64,000 nucleotides of DNA from Undaria pinnatifida (taxonomy: Eukaryota > Sar > Phaeophyceae > Laminariales > Alariaceae). Location: assembly GCA_012845835.1 (NCBI GenBank), contig JABAKD010000027.1:1535189-1599188 (forward strand), in the 5' to 3' direction. Both the position numbers and the translations under genes were made by a program. The notes beneath the pieces were generated by a model. That model saw nothing but the letters and a program-made list of their open reading frames with translations, had not been told where the DNA came from and did not search any database. The number at the start of each line of letters is the position of its first letter. Position 1 is the stretch's first letter. Shown here one piece after another: positions 1 to 10,795 of this stretch.

Positions 1-1091
1 CTAAGGGGGATCCCTTGTCCAATATAATTAGGGTTCGCAAAAAGCAGGCATGAAAGCCATGTACATTTTGTATGTAATATGCCCCAGCACCAATGGCGCA
101 TTGCTTACCCTTATAGTCGCCGGATATGGCCCTTGGCCAATTGCATCCCCAATGCCAGGACTATAGGCTATATCACAAGCACCCATCACAGATGATAGCC
201 AATAATATCTGGATGCTGTTGAGTCGGCGGTGTGTTTGCTGATCGCGTGACCCCCCACAAATCTGCAGTCACGGGCTAAACCGAGATTAGATACTGCTTG
301 GTTCGTTCACGGGGCTCATTGCTTAGACCCCATGCTGCTTCCACGTATGAAAGTACGAGGTGTGCTTCCTAAAGGGCGCATGTGCAGGTTAAGAGGCGCC
401 CCATTGAAGTCTACACCTATAACAAAACTATCTATGATAAAGTTGACAGTCGTAACGCGATGAACACGCTATCGAATAGCCTCGGTATGCAAATAATCAA
501 ATTTAATCTAATGGTAAGAGTCTCGCTACCATTATTACATGTAAATGTAGCACCTTTTGGGGCCAACCTGTTTTCTGAATTGACGGGGCCCTTAACCTAT
601 AAATAAGATCGTCGGAAGGCCGGATCGGTTTTTATTGTTTTGCATGTGGTATTAGGTTGATTCGTCGGGTTGTGTAGTGGTACTCCGAGTTGGCCTTTAA
701 GTGTTATTCAAAGCCAGTTGAAGGTGGAAGGTATATAGAGCTCCTCGTGTGTTGAGTAGATGTGCACCGTGTGCCGCCACGGTAGGAAGGGTCGGTAGTA
801 CAACCGTACGAACATATTGATTGAGTGGTTTCGCAGGTGAGAATCCCCGTCAGTCCGAGAAAGCTTGGCCCAAAGTGATACCGCTATCGTAAGGCGCGTC
901 TCGATTACGACAGATAGTCTATATCCAATAGCCTACAGCCTATAGCCTATAGCAGCCCGGTGTTCTTGTATCGGTGGTGTGTGCTCATCACCTGAAACCG
1001 TCGGTTTGGAGTACCTAGTGTCTACATTGTTTTTGCTCCCCTCTCTCTTTCAACTCTTGTTTTCACCTTTTTGTTTGTTTTTGGTTTTCTA
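1..1091. other. Intergenic stretch without recognised gene
   Basis: Only short open frames occur here and none shows a motif or domain I recognise. Around positions 918-955 there is a small local repetition of the word CCTATAGCCTA. The stretch ends at the target-site side of the TIR element that follows. I see no promoter, tRNA or splice pattern that I could defend. Confidence 0.5.
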
Positions 1092-1883
1092 GACCATTTC
1101 TTACGCAGCCGGATTCCGCCAGGGTCGAAGACGGCCCTTTGCGACCGGACTTTTTTTCGACTGGATTCTTCTGGTCCCTCTTCTTATCGTCAGTCGAGTC
1201 GATTTTATAGTTTTTGTGCTCTTCCTCGAGGCGGTTGGTGTGAGGGAGTACTTCTGTACTGCTGTATGGCAGTCAAAAATCGGTTGGCAGCTCTGTCAGC
1301 TGTGCTTCGCGCGTTCTTCGCGAGCAACGCGCACTTTGCGCCCGACGAACCTTCGTCCAAGCGGGTTGGTGGCATTGGGTTAGCCGAAAGCCGCCAAAGC
1401 TATGTCCGTGGCATTGCACTCAGCCGAGCGCCGCCAAAGCTACAGCGGGCGTAGCCGTTGTTAGCAAAATGGCATCGACAATCACGCTGCTGGCGAGCGG
1501 AGCTAGGAGGGCGTCACGCTGACTTGCGGCGAGAAGCAACGGCAGTGATAGCAAAGGCAGCGTCGGCGCTGTTGTATGTTACTGCTGTGTGGTACCTGGT
1601 ATGGGTGTGTGGGCGTGTGGGTGTGTGCTTTGTGGTGGGACGAGCGATGCGATGGGTTCAAAAATACGGGGTAAAGTAAAACTTTTTCGACGACTGAGTT
1701 TTTCGACTGGAGGATCCAGTCGAAAAGGTCGAGTTTTTCGACTGGATCCGCCAGTCGGAGTTATCAGTCGAAAAAAATCGGGTCGAGAAAAGCCTTTTTT
1801 CGACTGTGTAAGAAAGCCTAATTTGGGCGTCAGTCGAAAACGGCCGTTTCCGACTGACAAATCCGACTGTATAAGAAATAGCC
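1092..1883 (+). mobile_element. Non-autonomous TIR DNA transposon, copy 1
   Basis: The ends are inverted repeats of the form GRCCATTTCTTAYRCAGYCG, and a second full-length copy lies at 38,332-39,088 with the same internal order. The flanks are CTA on the left and TTA on the right, which fits a 3-bp TWA target duplication with one mutation. Such 3-bp TWA duplications are typical of PIF/Harbinger elements, so I infer that superfamily. The interior has no transposase. It carries many copies of the word CAGTCGAAAA in both orientations near the two ends, the usual layout of subterminal transposase-binding repeats. Short open frames inside are not conserved between the copies and are not called as genes. 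Confidence 0.75.
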
Positions 1884-1970
1884 TTACCAGGTATTAACTT
1901 TTTTTTTCATTTTTACTGAAGACACAGCGTGCCAGAGGTATATATATATATATGCAGACGATGATGATTC

Positions 1971-2455
1971 TGTACCTGGGCGGTCTTATCGACGCAAGCA
2001 CCGATATTTTCCAGAAATTCAAAGACGGATCCAGATCGCATTAACATGCTACAACCGGTTCAAGCGGCAGCTGCACGATATGGAGGATGCCCCTTGCATT
2101 ATACAGGTGTCTGCATAAGCCCGAGGTGATGGAAACCCTGCTGTTCGGGTGTGTGACTTAGACTCTCCGCCTGGAACACTTGACTGAGCTCTTGGCGGCA
2201 CAGCACAACCTCCTCTTAAGGACCATTGGCTTCAAGCAAGCGCTGACAACGCGCCGACCATCTCATTTCGTACGCCAAGGCTCTCTAGAAGGCAAAATAT
2301 GAGCACGTTGAGATGACCCTTCGCAAACGACGCCTCCTCTTTGCGGGAGCCGTACAACGGACGACCGCTGAGCGGCTGAATAATCGCGTGGTGTTTGGGA
2401 CGCTGGTTGGTTGGGATAATCCAGGACCAGGCCGACGACCGCGGCTACAATCACG
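1971..2455 (+). pseudogene. LINE reverse transcriptase C-terminal fragment
   Basis: Conceptual translation in shifting frames gives, in order, a YLGGLID block, a PEIQRRIQIA block, an ETLLFGCVT block, and a block reading RKRRLLFAGAVQRTTAERL followed by NPGPGR. This order matches the region after the catalytic core of many non-LTR retrotransposon reverse transcriptases (the F-YLG, EI-RI-A, LLYG-TW and RRL-F-G-V-R segments). At least two frameshifts and several stops separate the blocks, so it is a dead fragment. The catalytic YxDD part is absent. It begins just after the TIR element, so the upstream part may have been removed before or by that insertion. The identification rests on family recognition by eye. 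Confidence 0.65.
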
Positions 2456-2488
2456 GGGTCATTTGTGGCACCTCTTTTGCAGTCGCTC

Positions 2489-2513
2489 GGGGTCACTTGC
2501 GCGAGTGAACCCC
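2489..2513. repeat. Palindrome shared with the 4.8 kb MITE
   Basis: A near-perfect inverted word centred on CACTTGCGCGAGTG, flanked by GGGGT and ACCCC, closely matches the palindrome at 4879-4902 inside the MITE at 4826-5094. The following bases (about 2514-2525) are also similar, so this may be the remains of another MITE copy. Confidence 0.4.
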
Positions 2514-2718
2514 ATAGTCCTTTGCAGTCTCAACCTTCCATTTGCCTCACACCACATAATAATTGTATCTGTCTAGAATGAAGAATCAGCACGGACGCTG
2601 TGTGGGTGCACTGATGTCGTTGGATAGAAACAATGGTTTTATAACAAACACATTGTGCAAATGGACTGGTCTAGTGTGCTTGCTTGAATATTTTTCAAGG
2701 GTGTGTTCGGTACGGTAC

Positions 2719-3260
2719 GTACCGAGGCGCACCGGCGGTATATACCGCCGGTTTTACCGGTGCCGGACACTTCGGTTAGTTCGGTACGGCGTCAATACCG
2801 GTACCAAAAGCTTCGGTAAGTTCCGTACGACATCAATATCCGTACCGGAAACATCGGTAAGTTCGGTACGACTACCATACCGGTACCGACGGTGCCGGTA
2901 CAGACTTTCGTACCGGTACCGGACACTTCGGCAAGTTCAGTACGACGTCGATACCGGTACCGGAAATTTTCGGTAAGACCGGGACGCTATCTATACCGGT
3001 AGCGGAAACTTCGGTAAGTTCGGTACGATATCAATACCGGTACTCGAAACTTCGGTAAGTTCGGTACCACATCAATACCGATACCGGACAATTCGGTAAG
3101 TTCCGCACTACATCGACAATGGTACCGGCGGTACCGGTATGCGCGTACGTACCGGAGCCGGTACCGTTATCGGTACAACATCGATGCGGGTACCGGACAC
3201 TTCGATACGATCGGCACAATATCAACCCCGTACCGAACACTTCGGTACGTTTGGAACAAT
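2719..3260 (+). repeat. 41-bp satellite array, left
   Basis: Imperfect tandem units of about 41 bp contain CTTCGGTAAGTTCGGTACGA followed by a CATCAATACCGGTACCGGAAA-like second half. Units are less uniform here than in the right-hand array. The orientation is the same as the right array, so the arrays are not part of the inverted termini. Confidence 0.7.
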
Positions 3261-3904
3261 ACCAACCCGATTCCACCACATTGCGACGTCATCCTTCGGA
3301 GCTCTTGCTCCAGGCAGCATTCTAAGCCACATACACCCCGGTCCCCAAACATCATTCAGTACGCTCGGCATACCGAGACTCAGAGCACGCATGAGCACCG
3401 ACGAAACTTGCCAGAATGAGGTGGCCTCCAGCAGTGATGCCACCGATTCTGGTGGCGGGTCATCTTTGCCAGCTCCCACACACACCAGCGCCGGCATCAG
3501 AAGTTATCGACGTGGACGCCGAAAAGAAAGCCGTGCCGGTGATTTTGCATGCTCCTGTCTACAAATCGCTCACGGGAGACGTGTACAAGTTGCCGGCGGA
3601 GACATTTAAAGCCGTCGATGGTTTTCCGGTGCCGGCCGGTTATCGGGGGGAAGGGACGCGTGAAGCCTCGTTTATTTACTCGATTGGCGTGTAGGTCGAA
3701 ACGATCGACGAGAAGACAGCGCTCTACTGATAATCCAAAGGGTATACCTTACCTTACCTTACCTTACCTTTCGAACAACATATCCACACAAAGATAAAGA
3801 AAAAACATGCTGAAAATATAAGAGCCAATTATAACTCACTTCAATTACGTACCTCAGCGGGTACCCCCGGCCAATACCGGAGTTGCTCTGTTCATGTACC
3901 ATGT

Positions 3905-4374
3905 ACCGCTAGTTTATGTCCAATCTACCGGTATGTACCTACGGGCAAGCGTGCGTCGGTACATTGCCGGTGGTATATACCGCCGGTACTGCCGGTATAT
4001 TTATTCAAGTGTGTGCCGGTGCCGGTACTGGTACCGGTACAGACTTTCGTACCGGTACCGGACGCTTCGGTAAGTTCGGTACGACTTCAATACCGGCACC
4101 GGAAACTTCGGTAAGTTCGGTACGACATCAATACCAGTACCGGAAACTTCGGTAAGTTCGGTACGACATCAATACCCGTACCGGAAACTTCGGTACGTTC
4201 GGTATGACATCATTACCGGTACCGGCGGTACCGGTACATACTTTCGTACCGGTGCCGGACACTTCGGTAAGTTCGGTACACCTCCCATATCGGTACCGGA
4301 CACTTCGATAAGTTCGGTACGACGTCAATACCGGTACTGGAAACTTCGGCAAGTTCATTACGACATCCATACCG
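3905..4374 (+). repeat. 41-bp satellite array, right
   Basis: The same 41-bp unit as in 2719-3260. The word CTTCGGTAAG starts at 4106 and 4147 and recurs at 4188, giving exact 41-bp spacing. A GGTATATACCGCC palindrome precedes the array here and also opens the left array, which suggests that the two arrays arose by duplication of one block. Confidence 0.7.
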
Positions 4375-4738
4375 GTACCGTACCGAACACACCCTTGATA
4401 ATCTCGTTTTTTTCAAGGCGTGCTCATTCATTGCGGTTGGCATTGCATGGCCAAATCACTTTGCGGTGCTTGAATGATGTATCCTGTGTCGTAGCTCGTC
4501 TCTTTATATATATGAGGCATCAGCACGGACACTCTAACCACCCTAACCCTAACCCTTACAATTTATAATCAAATTAACGCGTCTACTTTGTTGCTAGGTG
4601 CTGGCTGGCTGCTTTTTGTTCACTGTTCACTTTTTTTGTACCCTCTTTTTTCTTTTATTTTCCATTTTTTTCCACTTCTTTTTCTTCGATATTTATTTTA
4701 TCTTTTTTCAATATTATTGTTAAAAACAGTCTGATACG

Positions 4739-4792
4739 TTGACTTGCATCTTTTCTTTCCGCGGCTTGACTTGCATCTTTTCTTTCCGCGGC
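4739..4792 (+). repeat. Perfect 27-bp direct duplication
   Basis: Two identical 27-bp units lie head to tail (4739-4765 and 4766-4792), each beginning TTGACTTGCATC and ending TTTCCGCGGC. No function is apparent. Confidence 0.9.
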
Positions 4793-4825
4793 GAGGTCGC
4801 AGTTCATCAACTGAAACCAACTGAA

Positions 4826-5094
4826 GACCCAGGCTACGGTAGGGGGGTCCCCTTTTGGGCCTTTTATTTCAGTGGCTAGGGGTCACTCGCGCGAGTAACC
4901 CCTTTGTTCCTATGCGATCTTACGTTTTCTTCATGTTTTACATTGACGAAATTAATCCGCAATGCAAAGGTGATTTAAGCTGGTGTAAAGCAAGTGATTA
5001 AACCATCTTCATCCGTGGGGTACAGAGCCACTCGTGCGAGTGGCTCAAACACATCGGTGAAAATGGGGGTACCCCCCCTACCGTAGCCTTGGTC
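4826..5094. mobile_element. 269-bp MITE with TGAA target duplication
   Basis: Inverted ends read GACCNAGGCTACGGTAGGGG, continuing for several more bases on both sides, and are flanked by the direct 4-mer TGAA at 4822-4825 and 5095-5098. The interior holds two palindromes: an imperfect one at 4879-4902 around CACTCGCGCGAGT and a perfect one at 5025-5046 (GAGCCACTCG, TG, CGAGTGGCTC). There is no coding capacity. The superfamily is not assigned. Confidence 0.7.
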
Positions 5095-5303
5095 TGAAAT
5101 GCTAGCGTACCGGGTACGATAATTGAAAAAAAGGCCAGACCATAAAAAACAGAGAAAAAAGGAAAAAGGAAAATCATAAAAAGAAGAGAAAATAAAACAA
5201 AGTAAAACAAACGCCAGGTGTTCGGAATAATGCGATGCAAGAACATCGGAAGGGAAAGGCTGCAAGAAGAAAACCATACGTGCTGAATATCAACAGAAAC
5301 TTG

Positions 5304-5631
5304 TGCTTGATGAAGATTGGCCCAACCAACAAAAGTGGAAACATACCGTGGCTACGTCGGGTTATCCGACAGGATACTGCGGGATATTGTAGTATGGGAA
5401 TGATAAATGGAATATCTTTTTGGTTTCTTGTGGACTGCTGAGAACAGTCCTAGGAATATTCTTGTATTCGTGTTATTATGGAATTTCGGGACTTCGGAAG
5501 AGTACCCCGTGATAAATGAAGCCGAGCACGTAAGCTTCGCATACCGGCGCCTACTCGCCCGCTCCATCTCTTCCCCTCTGATCAGCATCCGGGGCAAGTC
5601 AATACAGTAATCTATAGTCTAGACTACACCA
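5304..5631 (+). repeat. Probable left LTR of the copia element
   Basis: The start is fixed by its similarity to the short right LTR fragment at 10,571-10,595. The end at a CA dinucleotide near 5631 is only a guess, because the right LTR is truncated and there is no clear primer-binding site beginning TGG directly downstream. Confidence 0.45.
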
Positions 5632-5757
5632 CTATCTTCGCACTGTGTGTTGCAGTGAGGCTCGCGACTTGAGAATGGGGTACAGGAAGCACATTGTTTT
5701 TCACATTACCGATTTATTTCAACACGTTAACGTTTGTACACGGTTTGAATCGGCACA

Positions 5758-6930
5758 ATGTCTGGAAGCGAGGTCGACAGAGAGCACGTCAACCAACCAG
5801 AAGAGATTATGGAAATGCTGACATCACTGGTGCTCAGGCAAGGCCAACTGGAGGAGCGGATGGCCAACAACCGTGCTCGAGGAGAGAGCCGGTCCAGCCC
5901 AAGCAACGAACAGCAAGATGGAGTCCGAACCGGTGGGAATTTGCCAGCCCCTGGTGCTGTACGCGTAGGCAAGGCTAGTAGGGAGGAAGAGTTCGTAGAC
6001 GGCAGCCTGAATGTTGAGAATTTAGTACCTGGTAGTATTAAGCAGACAGTCCCCAAATTCTGCGGTAAGCCATAAAATTTCGCAGTATGGAGTGAGCGTT
6101 TGAGGCGTTTGTATCAATGAGTGGGTGCTTGGGTTATCTACTGACTGATATTGACGTAGCTGTAGGTGACACAACAAACGACACCCAGTATTTTGTCTCT
6201 CAAGGTTTGACGCATGCTTACATCAGGAGCGCACGGGTCGCGTGGGTATGTTTGACAGAAAGCATGACTGACACTGACCTTCTCGACAGAATGTTTTCAA
6301 AGCAGTCTCCAAGCGGTGCTTGGAAAATGATTCGCGATTGGTTTCTGCCGAGATCAATTGCTACGAAGGTCAAATGGTCGGCTGCCTTTGACGCTGTAAG
6401 TATGTAAAGGGAAGAATAGCCCACGAAATTATTTAGCCGTGTTGGCAAGATTGCTAGTACTCTTGCTTGCCTTCGTGTGACGAAATCGGAGGGCGACGTA
6501 AACAGAAAAATGGTAAGGGTGTTGACTGATGACTACGAAATTAAGCAACGCACGTTTCTATATCGCGATGAGATAACGCGAGCGGAGATCGGTAATATTG
6601 TCCTACAGAGGTACCTGGGACTTCCCTTATATCAAAGGAGAAGAACGTAGGACAATCACTGTTTTCGAGTGGAGTCGCCCTAGGTTGTTGCGGGGGTGGT
6701 CGTGGAGGTAGCCATGGTGGTGGTGGCGGGTTCAACGGCAACAATGGTTGGTCGCGGAACAAGGGATCGGCGAATGCAGGAACTACCCGAAAGTTGCGAA
6801 GGGCAGCAACAACCCCCCCGCCCACAAACAATCAATCCCGCAAACAGAGCACGATAAGGTAAAGGGTATGTGTGTATCCGTCGCTTTGTACTCGGGCACA
6901 TGTGGTATCAGTGCAAGGATCGAGTAACCC
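5758..6930 (+). pseudogene. Copia Gag remnant
   Basis: The frame opens with an ATG at 5758 and a charged, glutamine-rich N-terminus. It continues past a stop near 6075 into a region with FAVWSERLRRLYQ and SPSGAWKMIRDWF, which fits the capsid part of copia Gag. A glycine-rich stretch follows. A degraded zinc knuckle near 6873-6917 keeps the GHMWYQC half but has lost the second cysteine (CIRRFVLGHMWYQC). At least three stops or frameshifts break it. It is followed directly by the protease remnant, as expected for a single copia polyprotein. Confidence 0.7.
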
Positions 6931-6989
6931 CGGCTTCGGAGAGGACGTCCGACGGACGTGCACAACAACAGAACAACAGCGATGTGACT

Positions 6990-7350
6990 GTATGTTGTCT
7001 TGCGAATGCCATGCTTAGTGGTAGTGATGACTCGTGTGCTGTGGAGCGTAGATATACCTTGACGGAGAGTTTTGCAGAGAAATGGATAGCAGGTAGTGAT
7101 GCCTCATTCCAAATTACTCATTCAGTTGACCAGTTAAGTGACGTACGACTGTGCCACGACAAGGTTAGGATCGGTGACAACGACCTGATCGACGTTGTGG
7201 GTTATGGCACGCTCACGTTGGTCTCCCCCGGAGATATGACTGTTAAGCTGTTGGATGTGGGTGACGTGCCGGATTGGGCGTTCAATTTGTTTTCGCTGAT
7301 GATCGTCCATAAAAATGTATTAGGTTTCGTGACCGAGGAATAGGGTTTGT
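6990..7350 (+). pseudogene. Copia aspartic protease remnant
   Basis: The reading frame that contains the zinc-knuckle relic continues into ESFAEKWIAGSDASFQITH near 7060-7120. Copia proteases have W-I-x-D-S-G-A-S/T at this point. Here the catalytic aspartate position carries glycine (WIAGSDAS), so the enzyme would be inactive even without the stops around it. Later residues such as VKLLDVGDVPDWAFNLFSL match the family's conserved C-terminal block before the integrase. The frame ends at a stop near 7341. Confidence 0.7.
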
Positions 7351-7374
7351 GCATTTCACTTTTTCGATGGGAGG

Positions 7375-8600
7375 TTGAGGTTCGGGGGTGATAGATCTAG
7401 TTGCTTTGACTTCGCTTACATAATAGAGCCAGACAACGGTTACGTGCCGTTTTCTCTCTTGATCCTCGATTCCACTAAGAACCGCGCGGAGATTGATCTT
7501 GGTTCACCTCAGGCGCTTCCCGTACTTGCCCCCGGTAGTGCCGCGTTTGCTGAGACTGTTGCAGACATCAACGTACTTCTTTGCGTCCATGGTCACTCTA
7601 TCAACATGCTGTTGCGACTGCAAAATCACTCGGTGTAGAACTGTTAGGGTGTTTGACCCTGCACTGGCTGTTCTATGGCAAAATGTTACCTCAAGCCAAT
7701 CCCCAGCAGTATAGAGGAACGCGCGTCAGAGAAATTGGGAAGGACCTTCGTTGACCATAGTGGTTCTAAGCGAACCCCTTTTCTGTTGGGTAAGAGGTAT
7801 GTTATGCTAGTGAAAGTTTTCTCGCGCTACCCGTGGGTAAATTTTCTGAAGCACAAAAAGGAAGCAACAACCGCGCCTAGGAATGTTTTGGCTGATGTAC
7901 GCGCAGACGGTGTCCCCTCGAAGGATGAGATTGTAAGGTCTGGCAACGGGGGAGAATTCTATGGTGGGGAATTTAGAGAGGTGTGCAAACAGTATTGCAT
8001 CAAGCAAGAACGTACGAACGCTAACATCCTATAACAGATGATGTTGTAGAGAGAGCGCTGGTCATCATTCAGAACGCAGCACTTGCTGCGGGCGTCCAGC
8101 CTCCCATCATCTTCCCGCTCCTTCAACTACCGCCAACCGTGTCCCTGTGGGTGGAAGCGGTGCATTGGTCTTGTGAAGCCCTGAACCATGCTATATCCAC
8201 TGTCAACCCCCGGTGACAAGTCTCCACATGAGATGTTGCACGTTACTTCCGCGCCTGCCTCACCACACCCGTTTCTCCACCAATCGTACTGCCGTTGGAA
8301 CCGCCCGTGCAAGTCATCACCCCGGGCCGAGAGCTGTTTTTACCTCGGGCCGGGCATCGACCACCCAAGTGACTCTTTACGGGTGATTACGCGGGCGAAA
8401 CAATTGGTGGAGACTCGAGACGTGACGTGGGAGGCGACGCTTGATGTGGGGAAGTGCCGTCACCCAAGTTGCCGGATATTCCGGAGAAGGAAGGGACGCA
8501 GGGATTAGAGCACGCGTTAGAGCTGGGAGGGACGGAGGATTTTGCCTCCGACCTGACCACTTTGCTGCCGAGATTGGACGCGCGTTACCATTGAGAGTGC
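7375..8600 (+). pseudogene. Copia integrase remnant
   Basis: The frame at 7675-8034 shows the integrase core with RYVMLVKVFSRYPWVNFLKHK and a GNGGEFYGGEF block. Copia integrases carry D-N-G-G-E-F here; at 7942-7944 a GGC glycine replaces the catalytic aspartate. A later frame (8188-8508) reads CFYLGPGIDHPSDSLRV and VETRDVTWEATLDV, typical of the C-terminal part of copia integrase. Stops and frameshifts near 8034, 8180 and 8508 split it. Confidence 0.75.
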
Positions 8601-9199
8601 ACCACATTTGTTTTTGAAGTTCCTCACTTTAGGAGAGAGGATATATATAGACTATATATACCTGCTGACCGGATGAAAACTCCCATGGGCTAGGTATTGG
8701 ATGAAAACTCGCATGGACTAGGTATTGAAGGAGAACAATGCATAACAGAAATAACCGATTGCCGACGATTTTGGGTTTATGAGCTCCATCATTCGGAAAC
8801 TAATTCAAGCAATAACAAACCGCTACCTTCATCGTAGCACGCGTTGATGGGGAGGGGAATTTCCCAACAAATTCCGTGTGGTGTCTCCCATGACGCAAGC
8901 CAGTGACGATCTCCTGCTGAAGATATGGAGTCGAACGATATACATCAACAGCCAGGAGCGAATCGTCCGACAGCCACTCTTCTTCTCGGGCTGGGAGTGA
9001 AGTGTCAACCTCGAACAGTATAACCCTGAGCAACACGTCAACCTCTGACGGTGAAGCTCTGAACGACGCGTCATCCTGCATGACAGTGGAGCACAGACTC
9101 CGACGGCGGTCCGGACTGCTGCACATTAACGTGGAGCGCACATGTCAGGACCGGTCGGTGTTGAAGAGATTGGGGAAGAACGTACGAGGGCGAAGACCA

Positions 9200-9990
9200 G
9201 GGCGCTCAACTAAGAAGCGGCGGCGGGATTGATCAGAGCAATCGGACCCTTTGAAGGAGGCCGCGTTTTCCAAGCGCTACTGGTTGCGACTGGGACCGGG
9301 CGCGGGAAGACGATGTTACCGGATTGCCTGGTCAAAGAGGCGGAACCGAGAGACGTCTTATACCGCCGCGCGTTCGTTAAAATATTCGGACGTTTGGATG
9401 GACGCGATGAGATCGGAGTTTGATGGTATCGAACCCTCGTCAACCTTGGCAGTGTGTGGGTTTGAAGGGTGCCTGGTATACCCGTGCGTGTTTCGACTGA
9501 TGTCGAATGACGCGGTTGTAGCGATGCCGGTGGTCCGCGTAGACGACTCTTTGGCTGCAACAAGATCGCAGCAACCAAAGAGATAACCGATGCGGTAGTA
9601 GCTGACCTCAACAAGAGGTTTCCGACCATCATCTAGGCGAGTTTACGTGGTACATGGTAGCGCGTGCAGGAGGGATCGTGAGAAGAGAACACTGGAGATC
9701 TCGCAATCAGTTCATCCGAAGCGTTGTCGAAAGTTTCGGAATCACAAGACCGGCCCAATCCCCGCTTCATCACCGTTGAACCTCAGACACGTGAGTGATG
9801 AGGATCCGGCAATGGACGCTAGTTTCCGCGAAATTGAGAGGGATCTGATGTGGATTGCGAAGCAGACAAGACCAGACGTCTATAACGCAATACGAGCGAT
9901 TGCGCGGTTCTCGCACGATCCTAAGGAAGTACACATGAAGGCTGCGAGGAAGGTTATCGAGCAAGTGCTACGGTTCACTTGGGCTTGACT
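9200..9990 (+). pseudogene. Copia reverse transcriptase remnant, core deleted
   Basis: One frame reads WMDAMRSEFDGIE followed at once by CGFEGCLVYPCVFRLMSNDA and VVRVDDSLAAT. In intact copia enzymes roughly a hundred or more residues, including the first catalytic block, lie between these two parts, so an internal deletion has removed most of the polymerase core. The VDD of the YVDD motif is still present near 9539-9547. Past several stops, the frame at 9647-9988 gives DLMWIAKQTRPDVYNAIRAI and FSHDPKEVHMKAARKV, the standard connection to RNase H. Confidence 0.75.
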
Positions 9991-10515
9991 TTCAGAAGAG
10001 AAAGGAAGATAGAGCATGTACAATTGGAGTATGATGTAAAGACATGCGTAGATGCAGACTACGCTCACATAGCCGAGGATAGGCGTTCGGTCTCTGATGT
10101 GCCTGTTTGCTGCGGAGGAACGGTTGAATTCTGCTTTTCTAGAACGCAGAAATGCGTTACACTCTCCACCACCGAGGCACTGTACGTGCCGATGGCTGAC
10201 GGGGTGAAGGAGGCCTTGTACGTGCGAGGAGTGTTCGTTTTCTTGATGCATAGTCTTGGGTCGCCGAGTATTGCACTTTATTAAGACAGCAAGGGTGCGG
10301 TTGACTTGACCTAAAGCCCGTTATGTTTGTTCAACAGCAAGCACATCGATGTAAGGTATCACTTCCTGCGCGAGTTGGAGAGGAAGGGAGACTTGTCCGT
10401 GAGTTTTCCTGGAAAGGAGGACCAACATGCGGATATTTTCACAAAGGCGGTCGCTCGGGAGCGTTTTGAGAAACGCCGCGTTTTTTCTTGTTGGGATGTA
10501 AGAGTTTCCAGGTGA
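9979..10515 (+). pseudogene. Copia RNase H remnant
   Basis: The frame shows CVDADYAHIAEDRRSVSDV, FSRTQKCVTLSTTEALYVP and, after two stops, SKHIDVRYHFLREL with DQHADIFTKAV. These are the conserved RNase H and C-terminal blocks of copia Pol. The catalytic STTEAEY motif is altered to STTEALY. Stops lie near 10,282 and 10,310. Confidence 0.8.
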
Positions 10516-10562
10516 AATGTTTCTGGGAGTTATTTCCGAGGAATATTTGTTGTTCCAGCGCC

Positions 10563-10595
10563 AGGGAGGGTGTTCGATGAAGCTTGGCCCAACCA
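10563..10595 (+). repeat. Polypurine tract and truncated right LTR of the copia element
   Basis: AGGGAGGG at 10,563-10,570 is followed by 25 bases resembling the start of the left LTR. The similarity then stops and the G-rich repeat with GCTTGCTATACGCGTG begins, so the rest of the LTR is missing. Confidence 0.65.
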
Positions 10596-10795
10596 GCTTG
10601 CTATACGCGTGATGCTAGGTCTTGGCGATGGTGCAGGTGGTGGGGAAGGAGGGGGGGTGAATTGGAGCTATGGCATGGATGGCTAGAAAGATAATGAGGG
10701 AATACCAACTGCGTGGAAGTGTTGAATACTCTGGCCGATTTTGATTTTAGGTGAACCGTTTGAACAAGAAGGGGCGGGGGAAAATAGGGGGCAGT
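10591..10795 (+). repeat. Right part of the G-rich dispersed repeat (family R)
   Basis: It shares GCTATACGCGTG, GTGCTAGGT-like and GGCGATGGTGC words, then GGAGCTATGGCATGGATGGC, AAGATAATGAGG and ACTCTGGC, with copies at 36,830-37,345 (minus), 46,310-46,440 and 47,500-47,732 plus 61,093-61,165. No coding capacity. This copy preserves the sequence as it looks without the element B insertion. Confidence 0.7.

Larger units (their letters stand above)
2696..4397. mobile_element. hAT-like TIR element filled with 41-bp satellite
   Basis: The stretch is bounded by perfect 23-bp inverted repeats at 2696-2718 and 4375-4397, each beginning CAAGGGTGTGTTCGGTACGG when read inward. A CA(A)GGG start is typical of hAT superfamily ends. 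The flanking 8-mers agree at only 5 of 8 positions, so the target duplication is lost or my boundary is slightly off. There is no transposase: two arrays of a 41-bp unit (about 2719-3260 and 3905-4374) flank a 0.6 kb middle. The array unit contains TTCGGTACG, which is also the inner part of the TIR. A short (TTACC)n run lies near 3747-3770. Confidence 0.7.
5304..10595 (+). mobile_element. Degenerate Ty1/copia retrotransposon
   Basis: Gag, protease, integrase, reverse transcriptase and RNase H remnants occur in the copia order (integrase before reverse transcriptase). The proposed left LTR starts at 5304 with TGCTTGATGAAGATTGG. The matching right start is at 10,571 (TGTTCGATGAAGCTTGG), immediately after a purine tract AGGGAGGG; the first 25 bases agree at 22 positions. 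The right LTR stops after those 25 bases, where a G-rich repeat begins. Every protein region has stops or frameshifts, and several catalytic residues are changed, so the element cannot be autonomous. The left LTR end, and thus the primer site, is uncertain. Confidence 0.85.

Noticed and set aside
3139..3609. 156-codon frame between the satellite arrays
   Set aside because: It starts inside the satellite and has no recognisable motif; more likely chance openness.
2719..4374. CRISPR-like array of 41-bp repeats
   Set aside because: Tandem satellite without spacers, enclosed by transposon ends.
4533..4558. Short CCCTAA-like telomere repeat
   Set aside because: Only two to three irregular units, inside ordinary interspersed sequence; no telomeric array.
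5758..10515. Copia element as a host gene cluster
   Set aside because: The order Gag, protease, integrase, reverse transcriptase, RNase H and the purine tract identify one retrotransposon.
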